64,000 bases of DNA from Leuctra nigra (GCA_934045905.1 OW203764.1:22811109-22875108), one strand, 5' to 3'; shown: positions 38,047 through 51,535, counted from the stretch's first letter. The notes: a model not told the origin generated them from the sequence alone. Program-made: numbers and translations.

Positions 38047-40079
38047 TTACTAATCATCCCTGTGAGTACCACATATGGTTCAGATGAAAGAAATATGAGA
38101 AGAGAGCAAAAGTTCCGTATAGACAAAGACGGGGAAGTGAGTGGATAGGGTGAAAGGAGAACACACAAGTTTTAAGAAGAACTTGTAAACATCTTATAGA
38201 AAAACTAAAACTTTTCTCCAAACTGCGAAAGTGAACTGGGGAATGTACTTCAAAAGCGAAACACACTGAGGCCTAACGTATCAAGTAGCTGACAGCTATT
38301 GTTGAACAAAATGGTCCCCGTCATGATGAATAGTGTTCCAAGATTTGCGCATCTTCTTTCTAAGACCATATATCACGCCTAATTGGTAAGCTTTCTTTGG
38401 TTCGTTATTATCACTAAGAGCTTTGCATGTACTCGAGTCGTCGAGTCGTCGTCTGCTGTTTAGGATTTATATGTAAAGTTGCTTCGCGAATGAGCAAAGA
38501 CTGTAACTCATTATACGGAATGAGATCAGGTGGATTAGGATTCCATCTCGACAAAATTAAGATTAAGTTAAGAGTCTGAGAGGAAAAGATAGAATGCAAT
38601 CGGAATAAGTAGCTGGAAAAATGTATACATTACATGAATGTGTGATATTTTCTACTTTTGTGCATATAGAGTAATCGCAGTAAGTGTTAATATTTGAAAG
38701 AATAAGTATTTGCTCAAAAAGCATGGCACTGAGCATCTGGCACTTAGCTTTTAGGCCGAGGGAGTGAGTGAGTGAGAGAGAGAGAGCGAGAGACTCTTTC
38801 GACAGAGAAAGTATTAAAGCACTATAAGGGTTGGAGAAAGCGAGAGGACAGATGTATTCATGATGCACACAGACAGAGATGAACGGTGTTCTGAAAGCCA
38901 CTCAAATGCTTTTAGACTGAATGAGTTTTATCCTGTAGTCAATACAGCGTAGTAGCTATAATGTTCCCTTCTACTGCGCGCTCTCCCGAGTTTCCATTCC
39001 GAGAGTCGGGATCAAGTTGGAGCTGCCAGGAATCAAACCAGCCAGAATTATACCATCACAACAGTTATTCATTCGCCGGTGGTTTAACGACGCACGGTGT
39101 TGTCGGTGGAAGCTGCAACAGTTGTTGAGGAAAGTGATGACTAAGTGGTTTAGTCTTATTCAAGGGACTAAAATACTAACTGAAATTTCAGAAATTTTAA
39201 TAAGCAATCATTTTATTGGGACACTAGAAAAACTATTTGTTTAGCAACAGTAAATTCGTACTAGATTTTTATTTGCTTTATAAATATTTTTTTTTAAAAA
39301 TCCAATAAATATTGAAAAATTAAATTAGTAATATTATTATTTTTCCGTTCACCTAAATGTCCAAGAGCCGATTGAAAAATAGTTAGTTGCCAATCCAAAT
39401 ATCTCTGTTATTCACCAACAAATATGGCCCCTCGATCGCGTTTTAAAATCCCCCACCCTCTCACGACCGCAATCCTATCTCCCCGTACTTCCACCACTAG
39501 TAAATCAAAATGTATAAAACTAATTTACTCATGCTAATCAATTAATTAGGTCTCTACACAATGTATTTTAGATGTAATTATTTGGTATTGTAAATATTTT
39601 CTCGTCCCAAAATGATACCACTAGAACTACTCGTGATATCATGTATAAAACAGCTATCGACGTAAACCTCCACTCCATCTTCATGTAGTTGTATCATTTG
39701 TACTCTAACATGGTTGTATACGTACATGTATGTGCTTTTCCAGTAGATTGCTTTGGCTCTTCTAAATATTTCATGGATCCCAGTTAAAGCAAAAGCCTGG
39801 AGTCGTTTTACTTCACTGCTACTTTCATTCTCTACGTCATAAACTTAAAAAGCAGCACAGTCCACTCTTGCAATTCCATTCGCAGACGACGAACAATAAC
39901 AAGGAAAACGCTCTGTGTAACGCGTTAATAAGCGAGTCTTCGTATTGCATGCGATTTCCTATTCGTATGAAAGTTGCTGCTATAATATAGTAGGTCTTGG
40001 AAATAGCAAGGGATCAAATGCGTTAACGGAGAAGTGATAATTTCATTTCAAAATAAGCCTAAAACTTCAATAAATGACA
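38047..40079. other. non-coding stretch
   Basis: No gene was recognised. A GA-rich patch lies at about 38758-38793. A B-box-like sequence on the minus strand near 39031 lacks a matching A box. Confidence 0.4.
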
Positions 40080-40300
40080 TTTACTCTTGAAGTTTTGACC
40101 GATTTCTCTGAAAATAGTCAAAAACACCTAAAATGTTGGTCCCAATAATCATGCAAACTTTTAAATTGATCAGTGAAATTATTCCATTTTTAATTTTCAA
40201 CCAATTACAAGATCTCGTTCAAAAAAATACCTGTTACTGCTCATGACAATTATTAGTATGTGCAAAATTTCAGGTAGATTGGTTGAACGGTGTAATCTGG
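40080..40300 (-). repeat. dispersed repeat family A, copy 2 (inverted)
   Basis: Read on the minus strand, this matches units in the long copy at 49.7-51.1 kb. Examples are a CTGAAATTTTGCACA block (near 40261-40275) and TGATCA-TTAAA-TTTGCATG followed by GGACCAA-ATTTTAGG (near 40133-40174). It shows that the family occurs in both orientations. There is no coding capacity. Confidence 0.6.
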
Positions 40301-43300
40301 GCATTACATAAAAAGAACACACACAGTTAAAGTTTCAAAAGAGTACATACCGTATAGAAACGCTCGCATTCTCTCCCAATAAGTTTGATGTGACCTGGAG
40401 TCTTATTCTAGAACGTTTTTCCAATTCCAATAAGAATTAACATTGCACCGAATCGGAATCCATCAGAATTAGGAATTTTCTAGAATACAGCCCCTGGTAA
40501 CGAAGGTACAAATTTGAAAAATTATTATGTAAATTTAGTAAAAATTTTCGGATATGTAAGTGATATATATAGGTTGGATTAGTACAATGACGAAAAAGTA
40601 GGACCTCCATAAGTATTTCATTATGTAATTCAATTTTTGAGGACTGCGGTCCCAAATTACGCAAAAAATATTAACTTATGAAACTGTTATTCTGAATAAC
40701 ATTTGTTTGAAGTTATTCAACATTTTAATTAACCAATTTTAAAAATGTATTTGGCGGAAACTTGTTGCTAAAGCTCCACTCTTTGCTCCCAGCCCTTCAC
40801 ATACTTCTGGTACGCATAACATAGAGATATTTATGTACAAACTATATAAAATTTCATTTGATATTTTAAAATATACTGGCTTTTGTAAAATTTATTATTA
40901 AACATTCTGATTATTTTCTTCGTAGAAGGTTGAACAAATACAGCTTGTCTGATTATAAAAACAAATTTGGTCACCGAATTTTCATTTCATGATCGTTCTA
41001 AGATATGCCATGAAATTCTGTTACTCGTTCAATAGAGAAATGTGAAATATTTTTCGAGCTCTATCAACTTTCATTCGTCGATATGTTTAGAAGATTGCTT
41101 TTGGGCCTCCTGACTTGTATTATTATTTTCCATTGAAGCTTGACAGTTTTGCAGAATCAATATCCGCCGCATTTTATTATTTTTTATTATTAAATTTGAT
41201 TCGCCGGGTAGAGCGAAGCACATTGATATTACGCAAACAATAAGCATATCATTTTTATTAAATAATAATGGTAGTGTCTAACTAAATTATTATTGGTATT
41301 TGGTCTTCCATTATATCTTCCTGCCAACCAGCCTTCAACATCACTTTATTACATTCTGTCCCTCATGTTGGTGCAGAAGTATAGACAGGGCAGTTTTCTA
41401 AAGCGAATTAGGATGTCATAAAAGAAATTGGAACGTAAATAATAAAAATATATTGGTTTTCTGGATCGTCTCGAATGGAAGAATTCCGGTCGCCCGTTGT
41501 GTTTCATGCAAACTAGCCTCTATAATGTATACCTGGAAGGAGTTACGTAAAACTTGCTCCTTCCCCGTTGCTCTTATCGTCACCAACGAGACCGACGTTT
41601 TGAGCTACCTAGTTTTCAACTTATTTTTGCCGTTCAGTTTTCGTTTTGAGCTCCTTCCGTTTGCCGGAAAATCTAATTCCCATTTTTTTGTGTGGGGGGG
41701 GGGGGGGGGGGGTAAGGTTTGATTCTGATTTGAGTTCCCCGTAAGCGATAAGAACGCAATACTATAACCACATCTGGATAACAAGAGTTGAGCACCAGCT
41801 TTTGGAGTGTTTTGCACCAAAGGTTAGTTGGTGGCAGAGTTGAGCCTTTGGTTGAACCGTAGGTCTGGAAAACAGTCATCCAACGAAAATTAAACGAAAA
41901 TTAAAAATCTTGTACAGATTTAAGAATTCAAAAATATTTTAATATTATGGGACAAGTTCAAGAGGAATACAAAATTTTCTTGGGAATATAAATAATCATA
42001 CTTAAGTACTTAAGCGTAAACAAGATTTAAAATTTTGAAAGTGACCATAAGTAATACTAAATCAATTGTAAAAGATCAGACATATACTCCACAGCACTCA
42101 GTCTTTAGACTGCATATTCAAGACCTCAAAGAAACTCGATGCGCTCCGAAAAAACATTTGACATAAAACACGAGAAAAAGCTTTCCCTTCTGTTTGATAT
42201 CCTACTTAGATTTTTTTATTCCTACTCCATTCTCTAGTTCATACTCGTTGGCTATTTACCGGGCGTCTGAGTCACTGCAACTTTGATTCATATTTGATGT
42301 GTAATGGCGGTGACCCGAGGCGGGGGTAATTGGCTGTGCTGAGGAAATGATCTCTTTGGGACTCGAACACGGACCCCATGAAGCCAATTCAAAGTTACGA
42401 GGACATCAATTGAAGTTTCAAGCACTCGCAATCTGTCCCCTGAACACTGTTAAAACTGTCGACCGAATGTAATTCCTTGTTTTACATGTTATTCTAATCT
42501 AATCCGAGAGAATATTATAGAGAAGCGGTTGAAGCTACGATTAGAAAGATACGAGTTGGATTTGTTTTCTTGTTCTTGTCAGTTATTTTCTTATAGCCAC
42601 AAACTTTTTGTGTTATGATGTTTTAGTACAGAATCTATGTGATAGTACTTTATGCTTTTCTTAATTCAATATTATTACTTCTACAAAAAAGATCATGTTC
42701 TCGCTACCGTCATTGTTTTGAGATGAGTTTCTGAGGCTGCTTTTTGTACTCTTCGTTTACTTTGCTCACGGATGGTTTATCTCACAAAAGAATATTTTGA
42801 CCAATGGTTCAGTCTGGCCTATTTTTAGGTTAGTTAAGTAAAGAAAAATCTTGTTCTCTAGTAAGTAAATAATAATATTTAGGTGTGTAAAAAATAAAAA
42901 TGTATCACAATTAAAATCCCGCAGTACAAATGTATGAAATACAAATGGTTCTAAAATCATTCAATTGTCAATTATGAGAAACAACGTACTATTCGTATGG
43001 ACCCTTGACTGTTTTTTATTTACTACTATCTGATAAACAATTAGTTACAGATCAAAAATTAAACCGATTGGGTTTAATTTTACTTCATGATTGAAAATAT
43101 CGCATAAAGTTTTTAAAGCATGCTTATTTATCCCTTACCATATGTACTAGCATGCTCATCCCAACATTTTATCACTATACCTGCAGAGCATTTTCCTATT
43201 CATCATCCTATAATGTCACTACACATTATACAACATATTACTATTTTTCTACGGCAAAGAAGTGCCCTTCCAACTGAGCAAATTCATATCACACATGTAG

Positions 43301-44329
43301 AGAATGAGTAACATTATCAAATAATCAGCCTACTGCTTTGGCACCAAGTAAATATCATCAATCTGAACTAGAGAGCCATGGCTCGTCAGAATTAAAACTC
43401 CGCTATCATTTGTTGACACAACTTCTAAAAAAACATGCACAGTGCAAAACACTCTGAAAACATGCGTCGAGAGTAAACAATTGTTTTAATGTGCGTTTCT
43501 CTAGTTTTAAACACGGTTCGGTAGAACGTAACGCTGACCATTGAGAGGTCATCTGGTACTAAGCTGAAAAAAAGATTTATTACACATGTGTGTAAAACAA
43601 ACTAAAATTAAAAAAACCTCTCTTTATTTTCATTTGTAAATCTGTATGAGTACTTAAAATATAGAGTGGAAACTTGATATTCTAAGTACTCTGGTTCCGA
43701 GAAGTTCTATGATGTGAGGAGGGTGGGCTAAATTCTCTTAGTGAAGACATTTTGCGTAGGTTCTGATGGGTTTTGACAGATCCATTAGTGGGGTTGCATT
43801 AACCCGCAACTAATAGATTTATAATAAACCGCGTGATATGTAACCACGTGGTAGTCAAGTGGGATGGGGGGAACCAAAATTAGGAGACGCTGAAGACCCT
43901 GGCGTCACAGTCATGACCGCGCTGCAATGTCGCTGACGCAAGCGCCGGCGCCAACACCATTACATGTTTTAGTGGATTCGTTACTAGCAGTATTTAAACG
44001 ATATTGACATAATTGTCATATTCTATTTTATAGAATCGTGTGATGAAAAGTACTTCAAAAAACTATATTATTGTATTATTTTTTCTTCTTTGCGAAGTCC
44101 ATGGATGTTTTGGTTTGATGTTATTGTTTTCGTATTTTCAATATGCTTTCTAGCTTTTTAAAAGTTAAATTTTCTCCACGGGCAAGATCCGTAAGAAGCT
44201 TTGTGGCGGCCATTGTTTTTGATATGTGAACATTATACTTATTTGTATAAAATAATGTATAAAATTAAACGTTAAAAAATAAAAATGAAAAAATTGTAAA
44301 ACACTTGATCGTTCAATATATTTTTATAT
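40301..44329. other. non-coding stretch
   Basis: No gene was recognised. Apart from the G run at 41694, I note only a B-box-like sequence on minus near 42361 and a GGCGCCGGCGCCAA relative near 43941. Confidence 0.4.
41694..41712. repeat. 19-base G homopolymer
   Basis: Nineteen consecutive G lie on the plus strand, the longest homopolymer of its kind in the window. The overlapping minus-strand frames simply read poly-Pro through it. Confidence 0.95.
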
Positions 44330-44337
44330 GCCTATTG
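44330..44337. repeat. 8-bp target-site duplication, left (GCCTATTG)
   Basis: Identical to 45093-45100, directly outside the hAT-like ends. Confidence 0.9.
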
Positions 44338-45092
44338 CAGGGCTGCCGTTTTTACGGATATTATCCGTTTTTACGGATTAATGAGTACAAAAACGGACAC
44401 GCGGATTTGTTGACACATTAACGGATATTGGTGATTCATGGTTGAACCACTTTTTCTCTGTTGAAGGAGATAATATTTCAAATTTATTACGAAAATGTAT
44501 AGTTTGACAAGTTATTTTCGTTTCCTGTCCAACAATTTTCAGTGCAGGGATTGTTTCAAAACATCCTTTTGTGTAAGTAGGCTAGCTATACTAGGGTGAA
44601 TGGTTGCGACTTGCGAGTGATTGGAGAGGGAGGAAGGGGGGTGGGGGAAACTGGTCGACCTTGAGCAATGCCTTGAGAGACTAGGGGCGCATCTGTCTGA
44701 GGCATCCACTTGTTAGTTGTTTGCAGCTGGTCGTGGGTTAATGACCTGATTAGTGATTGCATCCCTCAGTTTTGCGTGTGCTTATAGTTTTGCAGTTTCA
44801 TAATGCTCATTATGAATATTGTGTTGGAAACGGGAGAAAAATATTTATAATTAATTTAATTATGAATTCAAAATTACAATTCCATCCACAGCTGTCAGTC
44901 CAGAACCCAACCCCCTCCTCTCATGTCCCATGTTGCGTGAGGAATTCAATAGCTTATCTGTCAAGTGGCCCACTTGATGCTTGAAATATGGGAGTTTTAC
45001 ATCATTTTAAAGGTTTTTAATGGGCATACGGATTTTTACGGATTTTTCATGCTTTTTAAAAGGATATTAATTTGTATATGGCGGCAGCCCTG
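44338..45092. mobile_element. non-autonomous hAT-type DNA transposon
   Basis: The ends CAGGGCTGCCG (44338-44348) and its reverse complement (45082-45092) are perfect 11-bp terminal inverted repeats of the CAGGG type used by hAT elements. They are bracketed by an exact 8-bp direct repeat GCCTATTG (44330-44337 and 45093-45100), the target-duplication length of the hAT superfamily. Just inside both ends, TTTTTACGGAT is repeated, resembling the subterminal sites that hAT transposases bind. The 755-bp interior has only a 75-codon frame and no recognisable transposase, so it must be mobilised in trans. Confidence 0.92.
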
Positions 45093-45100
45093 GCCTATTG
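45093..45100. repeat. 8-bp target-site duplication, right (GCCTATTG)
   Basis: Identical to 44330-44337. The lack of any mismatch suggests a fairly recent insertion. Confidence 0.9.
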
Positions 45101-48100
45101 TGATGTTATTGTCTAATTGCGTCTAGTTGGTCAAGCTATTATAATGGAGCCAAATTCAATTCACAGATCAAAGTAGGTGGTTATTCATCGCCATTTTGTT
45201 TAAATCGTGTTTTGATGAATTGGAACAAATTTCCTATTTCTATTCTTGGAATCTGGATATTTACGAAAAGTGGTGAAATTCAATTTAATTTTCAATGTTT
45301 CAATTTCATAAATAGATATGAAATACAAGAAATACAAGTTTTGAGAACAAGTTAGTTATAGTTAAAAATATATAGTTAAAAGTTTTTATGATTGATTTCA
45401 GAATGATACTTTTTGTAGTAGATCTCTGTCTTTGCTAACCTCCTATACATAGTTAAGAATCCCCAAACCAACGCACGTCAATCCGTCTCCATCTTGCTTC
45501 GGAATAGTTCCATTAACTCGAATAATTAAAGACGCACGTCGTCCTCGGCAGGCAGGTATGTGACATCACGTCCTGACAGCAGTGTTTTGTCCTAGCGCCA
45601 TCCAGCCACTCAGCGTACAATCCATTAATGGCTTCTAATGGAGACTCGCAGATACAACCAATTCTCTCTACTCCTCTCAATTACAACAGATTACACCCCT
45701 CTCGTCCCCACCCCCTCCATCCAGAGTGCTCATGGCGCTACCTACACGAGGGCTTTTACAACATTTGACTAATCTACTTGGATTCATCTATTGTTCTTGT
45801 ATAGGTAGTGAATAATGTAATGCATATTATATTGTACCTTGTAAGTACTATACATTGTACAATTAACTAGAACAACGGCCGGGCTATGTTTTTCATAATG
45901 AGTTTGTAATCAATAGACATGTTTCATTATACTCCGCCATGGAACATGAATGGAAAATGTGATAATTTTAGTGTCTTTTTGCTCAGGTTTGGTTGGTTGT
46001 TACTGTTGCTTGCTGGCACATGATAATTTTCGTGTGATTATTCAACACAAGTTTGAAGAGTGGAATCTCAGCTCTAACAATTTTAACATATTGTGGTACT
46101 TGTACTGAAAATTAATTCAACTCCGGTGTGTTTTTTTGAAGACAGAATAAACATCATCGTATTTACCAAGCGGCAACTTTTCATTTTCATTTAGCTGGGT
46201 ATACTCTCAGGTTATGAATTTTACTAAAGCGACCTTTCTTTTAATTCGTGGTAAATTATTATGCATAAATATATGTCAGTTTTTAGAGTGCACCAAGCCA
46301 TCTAATGTAAAATACTGATTATGCTAAAATCAAATTTATATACACGAAGCCAAAAGTTGTACCTAAATGCATGTGAAACTTTGAGTGATGTTACGAAAAC
46401 CTCAGCAATGTTAGTGAATTCTCGACGTTTCTTAGCTACAACAACTTGGCATTCTCTCGAGGTATATCGTCATTTATTTCATTAATTAATACGTACGTAT
46501 ATACAGTGAGCATAACCACCCCTTTCAGTCATCTACACATTTCAAGAGGAAATCAAGGCGGTAAAGGGTTAATGCTATTAAGAATTTCATCAATTCACTC
46601 GGAATGGCGGGGAATCAACATTTGAAATATTTATCCATATTAAAGCGTGACATTCCTTTTATCAAATATCTAGAATTTAATTAATCTTGGTAATGCTATT
46701 GAGAGAAGAGGCTTCCATTCTTTCTCAGTAGAGATGACGAATGAATCTCGAAGATGCCTCGTCTATACACTGCAAGAGCCACGGCCCCTCATTTTGTCCG
46801 CAGTTCAACTCGAAATTAAATTTCCCTACCCGCAACGAAGAGGAAAAAAATACTCGAGAAACTTCATTTGGCTAAACTTAGTTGCCGCAGTCACTATTCA
46901 AACATTCGCTAATAACAAGAACGTATTACACTAGATAAATATTTAATTTATATTAAAATTTCACTGCAGTGATTTCAGTCTGAAAACTGCTTTGAAAGAT
47001 TGCTACTCGCTTTGGGGGAAAACGCTCCTTCACTGCCAAAATTTTATTTTAAAAATAGTTTTGAAATTTCGGTTGACATAGAGAGAAATTATTTTTCAAA
47101 CTAACTGTTTGTTACTCATATTGACAAACAACCATTGAATGTATCTTATACAAGTGTAATAAATTGAGTCTACCCATGAATTTACAACCACCGATCTTTC
47201 TTGTTAACCAATGATGGAAGAATTAACAATTTAACGGAACAATTACGATGTAATTCGCTGCTAGTAAAAGTTTATCTTGAGTAGAATTCGTTTTGTGAGG
47301 GTTGTTGGAATAATGGCGATGTGGGCCAGAGCCCCCATAAAACATTCATACCAAGGAGCTCTCTGCTCTTTCTACCGGTACATTAGTGAACGGATGTAAT
47401 TAGAAACACAATTTATATAGGCCTAGTCTGGGTCTACACTTACTAGCACGACATCAAGAACATCTCATTACGTATTTAGTTGATTTTTATTCATTTCGTT
47501 TGTTTGTCGGGATAATTAAGTTTTATAACGGAAAAAAACGTGCCTCTGAAATTAATTTTGCGAGAACGTTTTTTTTTGTTGAGTAAAAAAGAATTCCCTG
47601 AGAGAATAAGCCAATAGTATGTCGATGTTTCTGTAACTTATACGAGATATTTTTTTTTATTTTGAATCTCGTGGGTTGGGAAGGGATTCTCTGTTACAAA
47701 TCCCAGTTCCCTCTCGTTCCCAGCGCACGGTTGATTATGCCCACTCGATGTTGATATGGGATCACACACGATCCCGCGGTAAACAATATTGAAATTTAAT
47801 GAAATTTAACAGCATGGAGTTTAATGGATATCGAATTATCGAATGTAACCTGCAAACAATATTGCTTCGGAAACGATGCAGCTTTTATTAGATTTAGATA
47901 ATGGAGCCTGATTCATGTGGCGTTATACTTGAAAGTACAAAATATGCGATGTTGTGGCTGTTTACTTGTTAGCTTCAAGGTATCGGATAATTAATTTCAC
48001 AACGTTAATCACCAATAAATAAGGGCAAAAAAATAATTATCCAAAATCAATTATAAGTTAACTTCTACCAATTCTGTGTTAACATTTTCTTGAAATAAAT

Positions 48101-49736
48101 TCATAACGTAAAGTCTTGGCTACGCTGGGATTTGCTCTTTTAGTAATTGTTCGGTTCAAAAGTTGTTGTGGTCGGCTCCTCTTCTAAGGGTGGATGGAGT
48201 AGTTCGTTGTACTTATTTAAATAAATATAAACTTGTTATTTAAAATAGTGTTCAGCTACTTCGATGAAAATTCGTCAATATAACGTTTAAAACACTATTA
48301 TTGTTCTGGTGCATACGATAATGATTTATACAAAGAGTGAAAATATTCCACTGTTATTTCATATTCTAAAGAAACGTGGGTATAGAACTTATTTCAAAAT
48401 CAGCAATTGTTTCAGAACGTCTAACAGAAATCTTATTTCACTACTCATTACTCATTGTTCCTCTTGGTACTTACTAAGAACAATTACAAATGTCAACTCC
48501 ACAAGTCGAACCCGGGCCGCTTGCTGAGGGTGCATAGATAAAGAGGGTCGACTACTAGAGGGAGAGGAGAGGAGAAAGAGAGAGAGGGTGAGGCGCATCA
48601 ACAATGTTCTAGTACAAATGTCAACGTGACATGCGCATGGTATACCGTTGATATGGGAACCTGTCACAGCCGCTTTGTCTGTTACAGACATTTAATCAAC
48701 TAATTTCCGAATTACCAACAACAGATGCCATGAACAGTTCTCTATCAGCTAATTAATTTCACAATGTTTGCAAAACTGTTTGAACAATGGCCGGCGTGAT
48801 GCTGTCAATGAAGCTACATGGCACCCGACGGATTCATCACTCCGTCAACAGTGCGCGGCAAGCTTCAAGGCAATTGATTCTCGGGATTCTATTACAATGC
48901 ATTATGTAACTAACAAATACATTGATTTGATTGTGTATGTTGGACTGGGTTTCACATGAACTGGATTTTGGAATTACAAACAAAACTAACGAGAAGTTTT
49001 CGTTGTTTCAGGGAAGGCTCTATTGCCTCACATTCTACTGACAAAACTAGAATCAGGACAAGGCATCTTGACTTTTCATGCGCCATAGATTGATTGTTTC
49101 CAACTACAAATTCGAACTTTATTTGATAAAATCAGTAAGAATCATTATGGCTTATCCACAGAACATTAATTAAATCTTTCACTCATTTGCATTGTTTTCA
49201 ATACACAGAAGATTAAAAAATAATTAAGGGTGATAATACGTAATATATTTTGATGACAAAGCGATGTCTTTAAAGTCTAATGGATTTACCAAAGTTATCA
49301 ATAAAAAAATCATTTTCATAAGTATATTGGCTCGATTGACCGTGTCGTACTGGCGCTTGGGTGTTCACAAATTTCCTTTATTTTGAGTCAAAATTACCAA
49401 TATTTTAGCTATAACTACAAATATATTGCATTTATAATGACAAATTTAACTATTGTAATTATGTCAATGCAGTAATCCAAATCCATCCACTAATTTATAT
49501 TGACATGTTATTATTAAAATAAGAATGTGACATTTTGACATTCAGAGCGCAAAGAATCAATCTACAAAAAGTGCACGAGTGTCATATTAAATCGTACGCT
49601 AAACATGATATGACGTCAAAGTTGTTTGAGCATAATATTAACTTGATCAAAATGTACGAACTTATATTTTTTGTTATTATGTGTTACTAAATCGAGCGAA
49701 AATTGCAATCTAAACTGTCAATCACTCATAAAACTA
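45101..49736. other. non-coding stretch
   Basis: No gene was recognised. A GA-rich patch lies at about 48558-48590. A B-box-like CGGGTTCGACT on the minus strand near 48508 stands alone. Confidence 0.4.
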
Positions 49737-51060
49737 GTTGAGCGAGCGAAGCGAGCGTCTCCATTTGGCTCTTTTGGCACGGACCTCTGTTTTTTTTTTT
49801 TTTGTTTTTTTTTTTCTGTTACTGACGATATACAGGTCAGAGTTTTTCTTCGATCGAGCTGAAATTTTGCACACATGTACGTAACATTTCTGATTGTTGC
49901 AGACCCTAATTTTTTTGAAATCCATTGATTGGTTCAAATTTAAAAAAAATTAACTTTCGATTGGTTGTTTTGATCAAATTGAAATTTTGACAAGTCATTA
50001 CCCCCAACATTGTACCCAATCAAACAAAGTTTCAGCCAAATCCTCCCATTGGTTAAAATTTAAAACCATCTTTCCTGTGTTTTTAGAAATTTAAACTATA
50101 ACCGATTGAACGATCAACTTATAACTTCGCATGATGGTTGGGTCCAACATTATCTGCATTTTTGACAATTTTCATACTAATCTGTGTTTAAATCCAAACG
50201 TTATTGACATTTTACGGACTATTAGCGTGTTGGCTGTCAAATTCACGGCGACTTCGACTCTTCAGTTCAAGGCAAGGTAGTTAGAGCAGAAACTTTCAAA
50301 CGCAAATGAAACTGATAATGACCGTTCAACAGTCGATCTGATATTGTGTAGACACACTTATATCATATGAGTGGTCTCAGGTATATTTTTTGAAGGAGAT
50401 CCTGTGATTTTTGAAAATTAACACGGAACAGTTCAATCATAAAGGTTCAATTGATCAACTTAAAGCTTTGCATGGTTATTTGGACCAATATTTTAGGAAT
50501 GTTTTGAGATTTCTATACAAATCTGTGGCGAAATTTTAGAATTATTGGCTTTTAATGACATTTTCGATAGACAGAATTTCGGTTCGAGGTGTTGCGCGTA
50601 TCCGTGCTCGCTCATCAACGCGTTACTCAGATTCATTGGTTAAAATTTAAATAAATATCTCCTGATAGGCTGAAAAATGAAAACGGTCTTCGATAATTCT
50701 GATCAAACTCATATTTTGCATGATCATTAAGACCAATATTGTCTCTTATTTTACAAAATTTCATCCCAATCAGTTAAGAACGTATGAAGTTATTTACATT
50801 TTTAATATCTGTCAGTAATGAAGTATCGAAATGAATGTTTTCCAGTGCCAATTGAAAATTGATTCTGATTTGCTTTATGAACCAGGTGCTTAGATGCTAT
50901 TTTAAAGTTTCGATGAAAAGCATACACTTTTAAGTTGATATCATAATCAATTCCATATGGATGTATATGTTTTCTGTGCGTTGTGTACGCATTTCCGGTT
51001 CGAGAATTTGCACGTACCCGTGCTCGCTTATCAACGCGTTACACTGAGCGTTTTCCTAGT
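49737..51060 (+). repeat. dispersed repeat family A, copy 3 (long, internally repetitive)
   Basis: This is the longest copy of the family. It begins with AGCGAGCGAAGCGAGCG and shares a 27-base identical block (49843-49869) with copy 4. Inside it, a unit of the type TGATCAA...TTTGCATG...GACCAA recurs near 50113, 50455 and 50700. A CGTGCTCGCT-ATCAACGCGTTAC block occurs twice (about 50603 and 51019). The body is thus built of diverged internal repeats of a few hundred bp. No protein coding is evident. The family is unknown to me. Confidence 0.75.
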
Positions 51061-51459
51061 TAAATACTTATTTATGAAACTCTTGATAAATTTCTAAACT
51101 TCGCATGTGTGAAAATTATTACCTCCTTGTTATTTTATTTTGAAATGTTTATGTATGTCCATACTGAACATTACTCTCGTTTTCAAATCAGTCAAGTATG
51201 GAATAGTCTGCATCTTGAGCTCTAGACATTTTAGAATAAGAACCGTTATTGGAGAGGGAAGATACATATGTAAAGAAAAGTCGTATTCAAACGCTCACTT
51301 CTCTCGCTGCGTGGCTGTTTTGCGCAAAATTCGTGGAGTTTTGACGAGTAATGAATATAATCAGGGATAAATTCGCTCCCGATGTTTGGAATAACATACA
51401 CTGCAAATAAACCCTTGCAATGATCCCTAGGATTATATTGGAACATATAATCTGCCAGA

Positions 51460-51535
51460 CCTGCGCAATAAATCTAGCAAAGCTTGTTAAACTGTACGTG
51501 GATTTTAACAAGTTTATTGCCAGATTTATTTACAG
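51460..51535. repeat. imperfect palindrome, about 32-bp arms
   Basis: AATAAATCT-GCAA ... CTTGTTAAA on the left (51460-51491) pairs with its inverted version on the right (about 51502-51535), with several mismatches and a loop of about 10 bases. It may be a relic foldback element. No flanking duplication is evident. Confidence 0.6.

Noticed and set aside
39025..39045. GGTTTGATTCC on the minus strand as a tRNA
   Set aside because: It is a B-box-like sequence only. The upstream sequence does not form a D or anticodon arm.
42355..42372. B-box-like GTGTTCGAGTCCC on the minus strand as a tRNA gene
   Set aside because: No A box or acceptor stem at the right distance and no cloverleaf. At best it is a decayed SINE.
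48500..48520. CGGGTTCGACT on the minus strand as a tRNA or LTR primer site
   Set aside because: It is an isolated match with no second box, no LTR and no cloverleaf.
49671..49937. Frames containing Arg/Ala/Ser-rich repeats on both strands
   Set aside because: These are shadows of the AGCGAGCGAAGCGAGCG start of repeat family A and its poly-T tract.
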